A stretch of 64,000 nt of DNA from the NCBI RefSeq assembly GCF_025755255.1, contig NZ_JALIEB010000020.1, positions 1-64,000 of the forward strand, written 5' to 3'. The DNA is from Roseobacter sinensis. GTDB lineage: Bacteria; Pseudomonadota; Alphaproteobacteria; Rhodobacterales; Rhodobacteraceae. This document shows, one piece after another, positions 27,829 to 36,467 of the stretch. A program made the translations under genes and the position numbers. The notes under the pieces are model-generated. The model worked only from the letters and a program-made list of their open reading frames with translations, was not told where the DNA came from and did no database searches. Positions within the stretch are counted from its first letter, which is position 1, and the number at the start of each line of letters is the position of its first letter.

Positions 27829-28845
27829 TCAGGTCTGCCGGTCCAGCCAGCCGAGAAAGGCCTTGTCGGGCGCGCGCAGCGGCCTCCGACCGGTTTGTGC
27901 CCAGAACGCCCGCCAGCGCGCCTCGAGCGCGTAGACATCCTGTCCGGGGCAGCGCTGGCGCGCCTCCTCCAGCGTCTCCGGCCTCAGGACAGGCGCTTCC
28001 CCTGGGTCGATCACCGCCGCACGCGGCGTGACGGCGATCAGATCTCCGGGCCGTTCCTCCAGCACATAGTCCGGCAGATTGTCCGCGCGGATAATCTCGC
28101 GCACCATGGCCCGAAAGACCCGGCGCGGGCTGGTCGAGCCCGATTTCTTCAAGAGCACCTCGACCGAGACCACCCAGTCCGGCTGGCGCCCGCAGTGTTT
28201 GCGGGCGAGCTCGTAGAGCCGCCGTTCAAGCGGCTTGCGCAGGCTGAAATACTCCCGGCTCAGCGTCAGAACCGATTTCGACACCACCGCCCGATAGAGC
28301 CACTCCGAGAGAGTAACCGACACGCTGACCATGCGCCCTGCCCGGGTGCGGCGCACGATCTCCCAGCTTTCGATCAGACCGAACCCGGTGGTGGTCTCGA
28401 CCGGATCCTCCTTGGGACCGGTCCTGATATTGGTGGTGATCCGTGTGCCCGCCAGCCGCTCGAAGGCATCGCGGAGCCGCCGGTAGCTGTCGCCGGAGGT
28501 TTCCCGTTGGGTGGCCTGCAACAGATCATGTGCCGTCAGCGTCAGACGGCGCGACACCGTCTTGCCGGCGTTCAGCGCCGCCATGAGCTGCGAGATACAG
28601 AAGATCAGAATATCCGCGTCGAAGATCGTCGCCCGACCCTTCACGCTGGGCGTGATCGTCATCTCGATGTCGTTGTGGGTGTAGGACAGGATGCGGCGAT
28701 CGGGCCGGGTCGAGAGCGAGAAGATCGGATGCTCCATGCTGGCCAGATCGTGCTTGGGGCTGACACCGAAGAAATCGCAGACAAAGAAGTCGCCTGTACC
28801 GCCCTGCACGGGGCGCGCGGCCCCCTGCCCTGTCCTGCTCACCAT
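27829..28845 (-). CDS. repA: Plasmid replication initiator, RepA (RPA family)
   Basis: A 338-residue initiator. The N-terminus carries KHDLASMEHPIFSLSTRPDRR and a THNDIEMTITPSVKGRATIFDADILIF segment; the middle SYRRLRDAFERLAGTRITTNI and LRKPLERRLYELARKHCG are typical of the alphaproteobacterial RepA/RPA initiators with paired winged-helix domains. AGGA lies 7 bases before ATG 28845. It would bind the iterons at 28963-29022 directly upstream and recruit the replisome. Divergent arrangement with parAB across the origin matches RepA-I plasmids of the Roseobacter group (from memory). This gene identifies the window as extrachromosomal. Confidence 0.93.
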   Translation of the reverse strand: MVSRTGQGAARPVQGGTGDFFVCDFFGVSPKHDLASMEHPIFSLSTRPDRRILSYTHNDIEMTITPSVKGRATIFDADILIFCISQLMAALNAGKTVSRRLTLTAHDLLQATQRETSGDSYRRLRDAFERLAGTRITTNIRTGPKEDPVETTTGFGLIESWEIVRRTRAGRMVSVSVTLSEWLYRAVVSKSVLTLSREYFSLRKPLERRLYELARKHCGRQPDWVVSVEVLLKKSGSTSPRRVFRAMVREIIRADNLPDYVLEERPGDLIAVTPRAAVIDPGEAPVLRPETLEEARQRCPGQDVYALEARWRAFWAQTGRRPLRAPDKAFLGWLDRQT

Positions 28846-28962
28846 ATGCCTGTCCTGACGCTGCCGTCACTGTGCCTACTGCGCGCGATCCCTCTGTGGG
28901 GATTCGTCGTTTCATTGACGCTCACCGTAGTTGTCCACAGGGGGGCCGTCTACCCGGGCCAT

Positions 28963-29022
28963 CGGGGGATCGGAGTCGCTTGAACGGGGGATCGGAGTCG
29001 TCGGATCGGGGGATCAGAGTCA
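28963..29022 (+). repeat. Iterons: three direct repeats with 22-bp spacing
   Basis: CGGGGGATCGGAGTCG begins at 28963 and 28985, and a variant CGGGGGATCAGAGTCA begins at 29007. The exact 22-bp period (about two helical turns) puts the copies on the same DNA face, as expected for RepA-binding iterons. They sit about 120-180 bp before the repA start codon, so they may also autoregulate repA. Confidence 0.9.
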
Positions 29023-29207
29023 CCCTGCCCCGATGTGAGACGCTTAAATATCTCTGATACAAGCATTTTTCACAGATGCCATGATCCGTAACATATTATA
29101 ACCGATCTTTAACTGAAAATAAGATGCGGGGTGGCTTTGAAGCCCCGTCATTTCAGCGGCAAATGGTCTATTCTGCTTAGAAAATATCAGGAAGTGACGG
29201 AAAGATT

Positions 29208-29251
29208 TGCATGTAACAACTTTCGTGGTACTTTGCGAAAAACATGTAACA
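29208..29251 (+). promoter_or_regulatory. Putative parA promoter with repeated operator CATGTAACA
   Basis: CATGTAACA occurs at 29210-29218 and 29243-29251, 33 bp apart (about three helical turns). Between them a TTGCAT (29208) and a TACTTT, 16 bp apart, could be the -35 and -10 elements. Flanking repeats around a parA promoter suit autorepression by ParA, whose N-terminal region could bind DNA. The promoter call is weak; the repeat is plainly visible. Confidence 0.55.
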
Positions 29252-29263
29252 TAAGGGGCCGTC

Positions 29264-30646
29264 ATGAGCAGTGGCACCGCACCTCCCTATTTCAACATCT
29301 CGCCTGATGCGGCCCTTCGACAGCTGGACGCGCCCACTGATACGGATGGCTTTTCCGAAATCGCGCGCGCCTGCCTCCAGGGCCGGGACGACCTGGCCCG
29401 CCGCGGTATGAACGAGGCCGGTCAGAAGCGGCTGCGCCTGTTCTCGACCTGGGAAATCACAAAGTACCTCATTCCCGTGGCCCCGGCCCATTTTCGCCGC
29501 GTGCTGCGTCAGAACCCCAACCTTCCGCAGGGCCGCAGCGAGACCGAAGGCGGCTCGAAATGGTTCAGTCTGGACGAGGTTCTGACCCTGCGGGCGCATT
29601 TCGGTGCGGAAGGATCGAAGGCTAAGGACTACATCCCCTATCGCCCTGCGGATGCGCCGGCAAAAATCGTGGCCGTTGCCAATTTCAAGGGCGGCGTCGG
29701 CAAGACCTCGACCTGCGCGCATCTGGCCATGTCCGCCGCCCTCGACGGCTACAAGGTGCTGATCCTGGATCTCGACAGCCAGGGGTCCATGACCTCGATC
29801 TTCGGGGGCACGGTGAGCGATGAGTGGCAGACAGTGTTCCCGCTGATCGCGCGGCACTATGCGCAGCGGCTACAGGCCGACAACCAGCGCCGCGCGGATA
29901 TGGGCGAGGCGCCTGTCGGGCTCGATGAGACGCTCTCCGAAGCCTTGCGCGTGCAGAGCAAGGATCTGATCCAGACCACCCATTGGCCGAACATCGATCT
30001 GATCGGCGCCCAGCTGAACCTCTATTGGTCGGAGTTCCAGATCCCCGTCTGGCGGATGCAGAGCCGGGGCTGGAAGCTTTGGGATGCCTTGTCCGAGACG
30101 CTGGCGGAGGACGGTGTGCTGGAACAGTACGATCTGGTCTTCATCGACACCCCCCCTGCCCTGGGCTATCTGACGATCAACGGGCTGTCGGCCGCGGATA
30201 TCCTGCTGGTGCCTCTGGGCGCCAGTTTTCTGGAGTTCGATTCCACCGGGCGCTTCTTCGACATGCTGCATGCGACCTTCAGCTCGATCGAACAGGGCGA
30301 GAATACCGCCGCCCGCGCCCTGGGGCGGCCCGAAATGGCCTTTGAGTGGGATGCGGTGCGCGCCATCATCACGCGATACGACGGCAGCCAGCAGGCGGAA
30401 ATGGCCGGGCTGATCCAATCCTATCTCGGGCGCGCCCTATCCCCCTACCGGCAGGATTTCACCGCACTCATCGGCCAGGCCGGAGAAAGCGTGAACGGGA
30501 TCTACGAAGCGGATTACCGCGATTTCAATCGCGAAACCTACGCCCGCGGCCGCGCCACCTTCGACGACACCTATGCGGCGTTCAAGACCCTGTTGCTGGG
30601 GATCTGGCGCCGGGACGAACTGGCCGCGCAAGCGGCTGCGGAATGA
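29264..30646 (+). CDS. parA: Partition ATPase ParA
   Basis: A 460-residue ParA-type ATPase. The N-terminal 120 residues form a DNA-binding-like region (STWEITKYLIPVAPAHFRRVL), then the deviant Walker A in VANFKGGVGKTSTCAHL near residue 145, the A' motif ILDLDSQGSMT, and Walker B in FIDTPPALGYL. With the N-terminal extension this is the type Ia class, which also represses its own operon. ATG 29264 has AAGGGG seven bases upstream. ParB follows 13 bp after the stop. It ensures segregation of this replicon. Confidence 0.95.
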   Translation: MSSGTAPPYFNISPDAALRQLDAPTDTDGFSEIARACLQGRDDLARRGMNEAGQKRLRLFSTWEITKYLIPVAPAHFRRVLRQNPNLPQGRSETEGGSKWFSLDEVLTLRAHFGAEGSKAKDYIPYRPADAPAKIVAVANFKGGVGKTSTCAHLAMSAALDGYKVLILDLDSQGSMTSIFGGTVSDEWQTVFPLIARHYAQRLQADNQRRADMGEAPVGLDETLSEALRVQSKDLIQTTHWPNIDLIGAQLNLYWSEFQIPVWRMQSRGWKLWDALSETLAEDGVLEQYDLVFIDTPPALGYLTINGLSAADILLVPLGASFLEFDSTGRFFDMLHATFSSIEQGENTAARALGRPEMAFEWDAVRAIITRYDGSQQAEMAGLIQSYLGRALSPYRQDFTALIGQAGESVNGIYEADYRDFNRETYARGRATFDDTYAAFKTLLLGIWRRDELAAQAAAE

Positions 30647-30659
30647 GAAAGGGCGCGGC

Positions 30660-31679
30660 ATGGCGAAACGCAAACGGCTGATCGTACCGGAGCGCAGCGG
30701 AGCGCAGGAGCCGCCAGTTGCGCGCCTGGGGTCCGAGACCCGGCCATGGCCCGGTGCGGATCCGGCCGAGGCCGCGCCTGGGCGTGCCCCGATTGCGCAG
30801 GTGGCCGGCGATGCTGCGGCGCAATCCGCGCTTGAAGATCTTGCCGCAGAGATGCACCGGGCGCGCCGCGACGGCCGTCTGGTTCAGGCCCTGCCCCTCG
30901 ACCGCGTCTGCGAAGATCACATGGTGCGTGACCGGATTGAGGTCGCCGCGGATGATATGGCGGCCCTGAAAGCCTCGATCCAGGCGCGCGGCCAGCAAAC
31001 CCCCATCGAGGTGATCGCCCTTAACGACGGGACATACGGGCTGATCTCGGGCTGGCGGCGGTTGCAGGCGCTGCGGGCGCTGCATGCCGAGACCGGGCTG
31101 CCGGAATTCGCCACGATTTCTGCTCTGATCAAGACATTAGAGACTGTATCGGACAGTTATGTCGCCATGGTCGAGGAGAACGAGATCCGTGTCGGCCTGT
31201 CGTACTATGAACGCGCGCATCTGGTCTGTGCGGCGGTGAAGCTCGGTGTCTACGCCACTGCCTCCGAGGCGATCCAGACACTGTTCGCCAATGGCAGCGC
31301 TGCGAAACGATCGAAGATCGGCGTCTTTGTGCGCCTGCATGACGCTTTCGGCACCGCCCTGCGGTTCCCGACGGCCATTCCCGAGCGCCTCGGCCTGGCG
31401 CTGGCCGCGGCGCTGGAGGCGGATGCCGCCTTCGGGCCCCGTGTGCGGGACATGTTACGCAAGACCCCGGCGGCGGATGCGGCTGCGGAGCGGTCCGCCC
31501 TGGAGCGGCAGCTCAAGAAGCGTACGCCTACGAAAAAGACCTCTGGCGTGGAGGTGGCGCCGGGGATCACGGCGCAGCTCAACAACGGACGGGCGGTGCT
31601 GGCCGGGACGGGTGTGGATGCACGTTTCCTCGACGATCTGCGCACCTGGGTCGCGCAGCGTCAGGCACCGGATGCCTGA
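30660..31679 (+). CDS. parB: Partition protein ParB
   Basis: A 339-residue ParB/RepB-type protein. A basic N-terminus (MAKRKRLIVPERSG) is followed by the ParB-like nuclease/CTPase domain: IEVAADDMAALKASIQARGQQTPIEV and YGLISGWRRLQALRAL (the GWRR motif). The helix-turn-helix region follows VEENEIRVGLSYYERAHLV. It binds the centromere and loads ParA. The start has a purine-rich AGAAAGGG upstream. The candidate centromere lies 60 bp downstream. Confidence 0.94.
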   Translation: MAKRKRLIVPERSGAQEPPVARLGSETRPWPGADPAEAAPGRAPIAQVAGDAAAQSALEDLAAEMHRARRDGRLVQALPLDRVCEDHMVRDRIEVAADDMAALKASIQARGQQTPIEVIALNDGTYGLISGWRRLQALRALHAETGLPEFATISALIKTLETVSDSYVAMVEENEIRVGLSYYERAHLVCAAVKLGVYATASEAIQTLFANGSAAKRSKIGVFVRLHDAFGTALRFPTAIPERLGLALAAALEADAAFGPRVRDMLRKTPAADAAAERSALERQLKKRTPTKKTSGVEVAPGITAQLNNGRAVLAGTGVDARFLDDLRTWVAQRQAPDA

Positions 31680-31722
31680 AAACAGGAGTTTTCCGGCCTG
31701 TAGCCCGAAAATCGCATATGAA

Positions 31723-31757
31723 TCAATGTATTGATACGTCTCTTTTCGCATGCGAAA
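31723..31757. promoter_or_regulatory. Candidate centromere (parS-like palindromes) after parB
   Basis: A perfect 14-bp palindrome TTTCGCATGCGAAA lies at 31744-31757 and a second, imperfect one (ATCAAT-GT-ATTGAT) at 31723-31736. Palindromes of about this size next to parB are the usual form of parS on alphaproteobacterial replicons. No second exact copy was noticed in the window. Function is inferred from position and symmetry only. Confidence 0.5.
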
Positions 31758-31840
31758 CGCAGCGGAGGTATGATTTGCAGCCGGGATCGATGGATGGATG
31801 AAGACACCGGGTGCCTTGCGCGCGGCATTCGGCAGGCTGA

Positions 31841-33700
31841 GTGCTCTGCTGGCGCGCGCTGGCCCCGGAGCTGCGCAGATACGCCCCTAGCGACACCCGG
31901 TCGGTCTGGCTGCATGCTCTGGCGCTGGCGGCCTCGGGCGAACTGCCTGGCGCCCGTGCGGCCCAGGCCGAAGGCGAGGAAGGGGAGGCGCTGGCCGGCC
32001 CGCTGCCGCATCTTGCAAACGCCATGCTGGCCTTCCGGAGCGGAGATCTGCGCGCGGCACAGCGCTTCGTTCAGAATGCGGTGCGGGCAAACCCCGACTA
32101 TGCCTACAGCCATAACCTCAAGGGCATGATCGAAGCCGATCTGGGTGATCGTGCCGCCGCGGAAAGAAGCTTTGTCAGAGCCGCAGATCTGTCGCGCACC
32201 TCAGCGCTCTTTCACCGCAATCTCGGCGTGGTGCGGTTTCAGTCGGAGCGGTTCCAGGGCGCGGCTGATGCGCTCGATACCGCCTTGCAGATCGCTCCTG
32301 ACGACTGCCTTGCGCTGACTGTGCGGGCCCAGGTTTTCGCAGCGACCGAGCGGCCCGACCAGGCCGAAGCCATGGTGCGCCGATGTGTCGATTCAGGTGC
32401 CGATGCCCCGATTGCCGTGAGCTACCTGCTTGAGCTGCTGGTCGGTCAGGACCGGTTCGACGAGGCCCTGTCCGTGATCGATCAGACAGCGGAGACCCTG
32501 CCAACGGCCACCGCCCTGAAAGGGGAGCTTCTGCTGACCCTCAACAGAGCCGACGAGGCCGTGGCCGCGCTGGCGCAGGACACCGCCCGGACCCCCGAGA
32601 CAGCGCTGCGCCGGGCCATGGCGCTGGCGATGGCCGGAGACGCGGCGCAGGGGCTCGAGGCGCTGACCGAAGGGCAGGGGACTGCCAGCCCCTCTTACGC
32701 GCTGGTCCAGGCGGCGCTGTCCGTTGCGACAGGCGCCCCCGTTCCGGAGGCGGCCCGTGCGGCGGTCTCGGCGGATGCGGGCCTTGTGGCCCCTTTGATG
32801 TGGTTCGAGACGCTGCATATGGCGTCTGAGGATGCGGCCGCCGCCGCAGAGGCGGCGCGGCGGGCGGACGGGCTGCTGCCCGGCGTGCTCTTTGCCGGTG
32901 TGTCTGCGGACGACTGGCAGGCGCTGAGCGCCCCGGACATCCGGCCGCACGCCGCCCTGGGGATGCTCTGGCTGCTGCGCGAATACGATCGCGCGGCCCA
33001 GGCGGAGTTCGACCGGATCCTGGCGCAGGCGCCGAGCCTTCAGGCCCGCTATTTCGGGGCGCTTGCAGATATCCGTCTGGGCGACATTGCGCAGGCCTCG
33101 ACACGGCTGGCGCCGCTGTCGGCCGCAGCCCCCGCGTTTTACTCCGCTCAGATGCTGTTGGGCGAATTGAACCTCAATCTCGGCGCGACCGCGGTCGCGC
33201 TTGAAAACTACCGGGCGGCGGTGCGTGTGGTCGAGGACGGCGGGGCCCTGATGAAGATCGGTCTCATCGCGGATGCGCTGAACGAGGTGGACGTGGCCGA
33301 GGATGCCCTGCGGCGGTTCATCGATCTCTATCCGGATGTCTTCATCGGGTACAATCAGCTGGCCTGGCTCTTCGTGCAGCGCGAGGTCCGGTTGGACGAG
33401 GCGCTGCGCCTCACGGAGAGGGCCAACGAGCTGAAACCGGGCAACGGCAGCGTGCTCGACAACCTGGGCTGGATCCTGCACCTGCAAGGCGACACCGAAG
33501 CCGCGGTGGAGTATCTGCGGGAGGCGAACCGCCTCACGAACAGTGCCAATCCCGATATCCTCTATCACCTGGCGGTGGTCGAAGCCGCCCTTGGCCAGAC
33601 CGAGCGCAGCCTTGCCTTGCTCGATACGTTCGATCGGGTGGTGCCCGACGGTCACAACGCAATTCAGGCCGCGCTGGCCCTGCGGTCGGACATACAGTAG
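31841..33700 (+). CDS. Tetratricopeptide-repeat protein, N-terminus probably frameshifted
   Basis: A 619-residue all-helical TPR protein with repeats throughout (for example AHNLKGMIEADLGDRAAAERSF-like units near residues 90-115 and VLDNLGWILHLQGDTEAAVEYL near 545-566). It is probably a periplasmic or envelope scaffold for EPS assembly or the sorted proteins. The open frame begins only at GTG 31841, after a TGA. In another frame ATG 31798 starts MKTPGALRAAFGRLSALLARA, and inserting two bases into the GCGCGCGC tract at about 31851-31858 would join it smoothly to LAPELRRYAPSDTRSV. So the real gene may begin at 31798, broken by a 2-base contraction or a sequence error. No signal peptide is seen in the present frame. 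Confidence 0.75.
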   Translation: MLCWRALAPELRRYAPSDTRSVWLHALALAASGELPGARAAQAEGEEGEALAGPLPHLANAMLAFRSGDLRAAQRFVQNAVRANPDYAYSHNLKGMIEADLGDRAAAERSFVRAADLSRTSALFHRNLGVVRFQSERFQGAADALDTALQIAPDDCLALTVRAQVFAATERPDQAEAMVRRCVDSGADAPIAVSYLLELLVGQDRFDEALSVIDQTAETLPTATALKGELLLTLNRADEAVAALAQDTARTPETALRRAMALAMAGDAAQGLEALTEGQGTASPSYALVQAALSVATGAPVPEAARAAVSADAGLVAPLMWFETLHMASEDAAAAAEAARRADGLLPGVLFAGVSADDWQALSAPDIRPHAALGMLWLLREYDRAAQAEFDRILAQAPSLQARYFGALADIRLGDIAQASTRLAPLSAAAPAFYSAQMLLGELNLNLGATAVALENYRAAVRVVEDGGALMKIGLIADALNEVDVAEDALRRFIDLYPDVFIGYNQLAWLFVQREVRLDEALRLTERANELKPGNGSVLDNLGWILHLQGDTEAAVEYLREANRLTNSANPDILYHLAVVEAALGQTERSLALLDTFDRVVPDGHNAIQAALALRSDIQ

Positions 33701-33772
33701 CGCCGCAGGGGCGACACGGTTTCTGAAGAAGAATAGTTTTTATTATCAGTATGTTGATGGTGCCCTAGGGCG

Positions 33773-35131
33773 CTATATCAGAAGCTGCCCAAGCGCGTCG
33801 CGATACATCCAGCAGATGGAAGCGACCACGGTCATGGCGGCCGCGAAAAACCCGATATCGGCCCAGGCGTCGAGCATGCGATAGGGCCGCATGAACCGGA
33901 CCAGCAGCGGGTAGGTGGCCAGGGCCGCCGCACCCGGAGCAAGCGGCGCCGCGGCGATGCCCAGTATCCCGATGGTTCCCAGCAGGAAGCTGATCTGGAC
34001 GATGGCCGTTGCGGCCTGATGCAGGAACATGCGCCGCGAATCCCCCACGGACATCAGGGCGCTGCTGTAGCTTTCCAGGATGATCTGCGGCACCGCCGAG
34101 ACACAGATCAGCAGGATGACCGGGCCCGCCAGAGCGTAGCGGTCATCATAGAGCAGATCGACCAGCGGCAGGGACAGGGCCGCCAGCAGGACCGCGCTCA
34201 GCAGCAGGGCGGTGATCAGCAGCCGCCGGGCCCGCAGCATCTGGCGCTGATTTGCGACGCTCTCGGTCGGCGGGCGCTTGCGGTAGAGCGGAAAGATGAC
34301 GGCGCGCGAGACGGTGCGCATCAGCGTCAGGGGCAGGAGGCCCAGCATGGAGCCGATGTTGTAGATCCCCAGCAGCGCCGTGGAGATATAGATCCCCAGA
34401 ACGGCCTTGTCGCTCTGCGTGATGATGAAGGTCGCGGCGGTGCTGAGGAAGATGTATTTGCCGAAGCCGAAAATCTCGCGCACGGCCGCCGGTTCCCACC
34501 GCAGCCGGTTGCGCAGGCCCGGCAGGAAAATCTGGTAGAGCGCCACGCGCAGGACAACCGAGAAGATACTGCCCCAGACCAGAGCCCAGACCGTCTGATA
34601 GATCCAGGCCAGCAGGATCATCAGCAGGATGCCGGCGGCCTGCGAGACCAGTTGCACGACGGTCTGGCGCATCAGGTGCAGATTGCGCCGGGCCGTGGCC
34701 AGGTTGGTGGTGACGAAGCCCGAGACCAGCGGGCTCAGGCCCATGGTGATCAGGATCGGCAGCAGCAGCGGTTCTGCGTAGATGACCGACACAGGATAAG
34801 CCAGCGCGGCGCAGCCCAGGCACAGCACGATGCCGCGCAGGATCTGCATCGTCCAGGCGGTGTTGAGAAAATCGGGATCGTCGCCGCGCTTGCTCTGGAT
34901 GATCGAGGCTTTAAGGCCCAGATCGGAGAACATCTGCAGCCCGGTGGTGAAGACCCCCACGATGGCCATCAGACCGAAGGCCTCGGGGAACAGCAGCCGG
35001 GTCAGCACCAGCGTGGACAGCAGCCGCAGCAGGTTCTGCCCGCCAAAGTTCAGAACCGAGATCAGCGTGCCGCGAACGGCCAGGGCCTTGAGGCCGCCAT
35101 CCTTCAGAAAGACCGACAGTGTCGACATCAT
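33773..35131 (-). CDS. Wzx-like polysaccharide flippase (MOP superfamily)
   Basis: A 452-residue polytopic protein with about 12-14 membrane segments. The N-terminal LKALAVRGTLISVLNFGGQNLLRLLSTLVLTRLLFPEAFGLMA is typical of polysaccharide-transport flippases (oligosaccharide flippase, MVIN-like). It would flip the undecaprenyl-linked repeat unit to the periplasmic face for polymerisation by the Wzy-like protein at 37265. It follows the pyruvyltransferase gene by 16 bp on the same strand. Start at ATG 35131 or 35128 (tandem ATG codons). Confidence 0.9.
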   Translation of the reverse strand: MMSTLSVFLKDGGLKALAVRGTLISVLNFGGQNLLRLLSTLVLTRLLFPEAFGLMAIVGVFTTGLQMFSDLGLKASIIQSKRGDDPDFLNTAWTMQILRGIVLCLGCAALAYPVSVIYAEPLLLPILITMGLSPLVSGFVTTNLATARRNLHLMRQTVVQLVSQAAGILLMILLAWIYQTVWALVWGSIFSVVLRVALYQIFLPGLRNRLRWEPAAVREIFGFGKYIFLSTAATFIITQSDKAVLGIYISTALLGIYNIGSMLGLLPLTLMRTVSRAVIFPLYRKRPPTESVANQRQMLRARRLLITALLLSAVLLAALSLPLVDLLYDDRYALAGPVILLICVSAVPQIILESYSSALMSVGDSRRMFLHQAATAIVQISFLLGTIGILGIAAAPLAPGAAALATYPLLVRFMRPYRMLDAWADIGFFAAAMTVVASICWMYRDALGQLLI

Positions 35132-35147
35132 CTGGCAGCGCCCGGCA

Positions 35148-36161
35148 TCATTGCGCGCCCGTGTGCTCTGCCAGAGCCGCCTTGAGCGCCTCCAGGTCGC
35201 TGACCTGCGTGACGAGGCCGTCAGGCCCCCAGGCGTCGATATAGCGCCTGATCTTGCCGTACATATTGTCGAGCGAGATATGCTCTTTGCGCATCAGGCC
35301 GGTCAGGATGTGGGCGTGCAGCCGGTCACTGACGATCAACGCCCCGCCGGACAGGAGCCGGATGCCATAGTGGACCCGATACCAGGCCTGGCGCCGGTAC
35401 ATGGCTTCGCGGCGGCGCATGAGAGCCGCATTCCGCGGCAGGGCAGGGGCCAGCAGTTTTTCGACGATCCGGTCTGTCGGGGTGCGCGCCTTGAATTGCG
35501 GCTCCCAGTCGGCCACCGGGCCCACTGTCTCCAGATAGGGCCGGATGTCGGGGTTTGTCTTCTCCTTATCCGCCCGCAGCAGCGACAGCACGGTGTGGTC
35601 GGGGGCGGCGGAGGGCGGCAGATGCCACATGTAGTGGGCTGCATCCGGGCACATCTGCACCGGGCAGTCGAAATGGGTCTGTACGAAGTCATAGCTGGGG
35701 GTGTCGCGCACCAGCATGGTGAAATCGGGGTGCTGGCCGATCAGGCGTTTGGTCTCTTCGAGGGTGTCGCCGTCGTGGCCGGCGTAATGGACCGATTGCG
35801 CCAGCTGCACCACCTTGCGGTCGCGGTAGTGTTCCATGATGGCGTGCCGAAACAGCTGGTGCTTGCGCCAGACGCTGCCGAAGTTCCCGCCCCCGTGGAT
35901 GAAAAGCGGCCCCTCGGGGCAGAAGGCCCCGACGTCGCGCCGGTAGGTGGTCAGCGAGCAGACATAGGCCGCCGGGCGCCCCACATGGGCGTCGAAAAAC
36001 TCCAGCTCGCCGGTATAGATGGCGCTGTCGCCCACGTTCGGGTGGTCGGGAAAGTCCAGCAGCGCATAGCTTTCGCCAGGGGCGACAAGCGGGCCGACAA
36101 CAGATGCAAAGCTGTCCATCAGCGCTCTTGTATGCGCATCGGCCTGCGTGTGACTCTGCAT
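35148..36161 (-). CDS. Polysaccharide pyruvyltransferase family protein (ExoV-like)
   Basis: A 337-residue protein with the pyruvyl-transferase fold signatures LLDFPDHPNVGDSAIYTGE, GPLFIHGGGNFGSVWRKHQ and IVSDRLHAHILTGLM, the last carrying the conserved Arg/His. Family members add a pyruvate ketal from phosphoenolpyruvate to EPS sugars. ATG 36161 is chosen (GGAG nine bases upstream) over a longer reading with an arginine-rich leader. First gene of a two-gene leftward unit with the flippase. Another family member lies at 48327-49139. Confidence 0.88.
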   Translation of the reverse strand: MQSHTQADAHTRALMDSFASVVGPLVAPGESYALLDFPDHPNVGDSAIYTGELEFFDAHVGRPAAYVCSLTTYRRDVGAFCPEGPLFIHGGGNFGSVWRKHQLFRHAIMEHYRDRKVVQLAQSVHYAGHDGDTLEETKRLIGQHPDFTMLVRDTPSYDFVQTHFDCPVQMCPDAAHYMWHLPPSAAPDHTVLSLLRADKEKTNPDIRPYLETVGPVADWEPQFKARTPTDRIVEKLLAPALPRNAALMRRREAMYRRQAWYRVHYGIRLLSGGALIVSDRLHAHILTGLMRKEHISLDNMYGKIRRYIDAWGPDGLVTQVSDLEALKAALAEHTGAQ

Positions 36162-36467
36162 ATGTCGGCTCCGGTCAATGGTCTGGACATTCAGGGCGCG
36201 GGGCCGTCGGAAACGCCCCGGCAAAAGCGCCGCCATCTACATACCCAGATTGCGTGAACGTCAACTGACCAGGATGATAAAAAACCGGCATGAAACCGCT
36301 TTTGCCGGTGGCGCCACATCGGCTTGCAGGGCCGCGTATTCCCGCGGCGGTTGTGACAAAAGAGCGGGCTTTTGCTGCCGCTTTAATCATATTTCAGGTG
36401 GCGGCCGATAGTGACCTTCCGGGTGTGCGGGAGGTATGTTATCGCACATCAGCACAAGAGATAGCGC
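36162..36467. other. Intergenic region, divergent promoters expected
   Basis: A 306-bp gene-free stretch between the pyruvyltransferase and WecG-like genes, which point away from each other. It contains a small hairpin CCGGCA / TGCCGG (about 36286-36309) and a CCGCG / CGCGG pair near 36331-36347. I see no open frame or RNA gene. Confidence 0.5.

Larger units (their letters stand above)
28846..29263. other. Putative plasmid replication origin (oriV) between repA and parA
   Basis: This 418-bp gene-free region contains a DnaA-box-like TTGTCCACA at 28931-28939 (one change from TTATNCACA), three iterons at 28963-29022, and a stretch of low GC from about 29040 to 29260 that would be suitable for strand opening. 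The parA promoter region is at its right end. The combination of initiator gene, iterons, DnaA box and AT-rich segment is what a theta-type plasmid origin contains. Confidence 0.85.
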
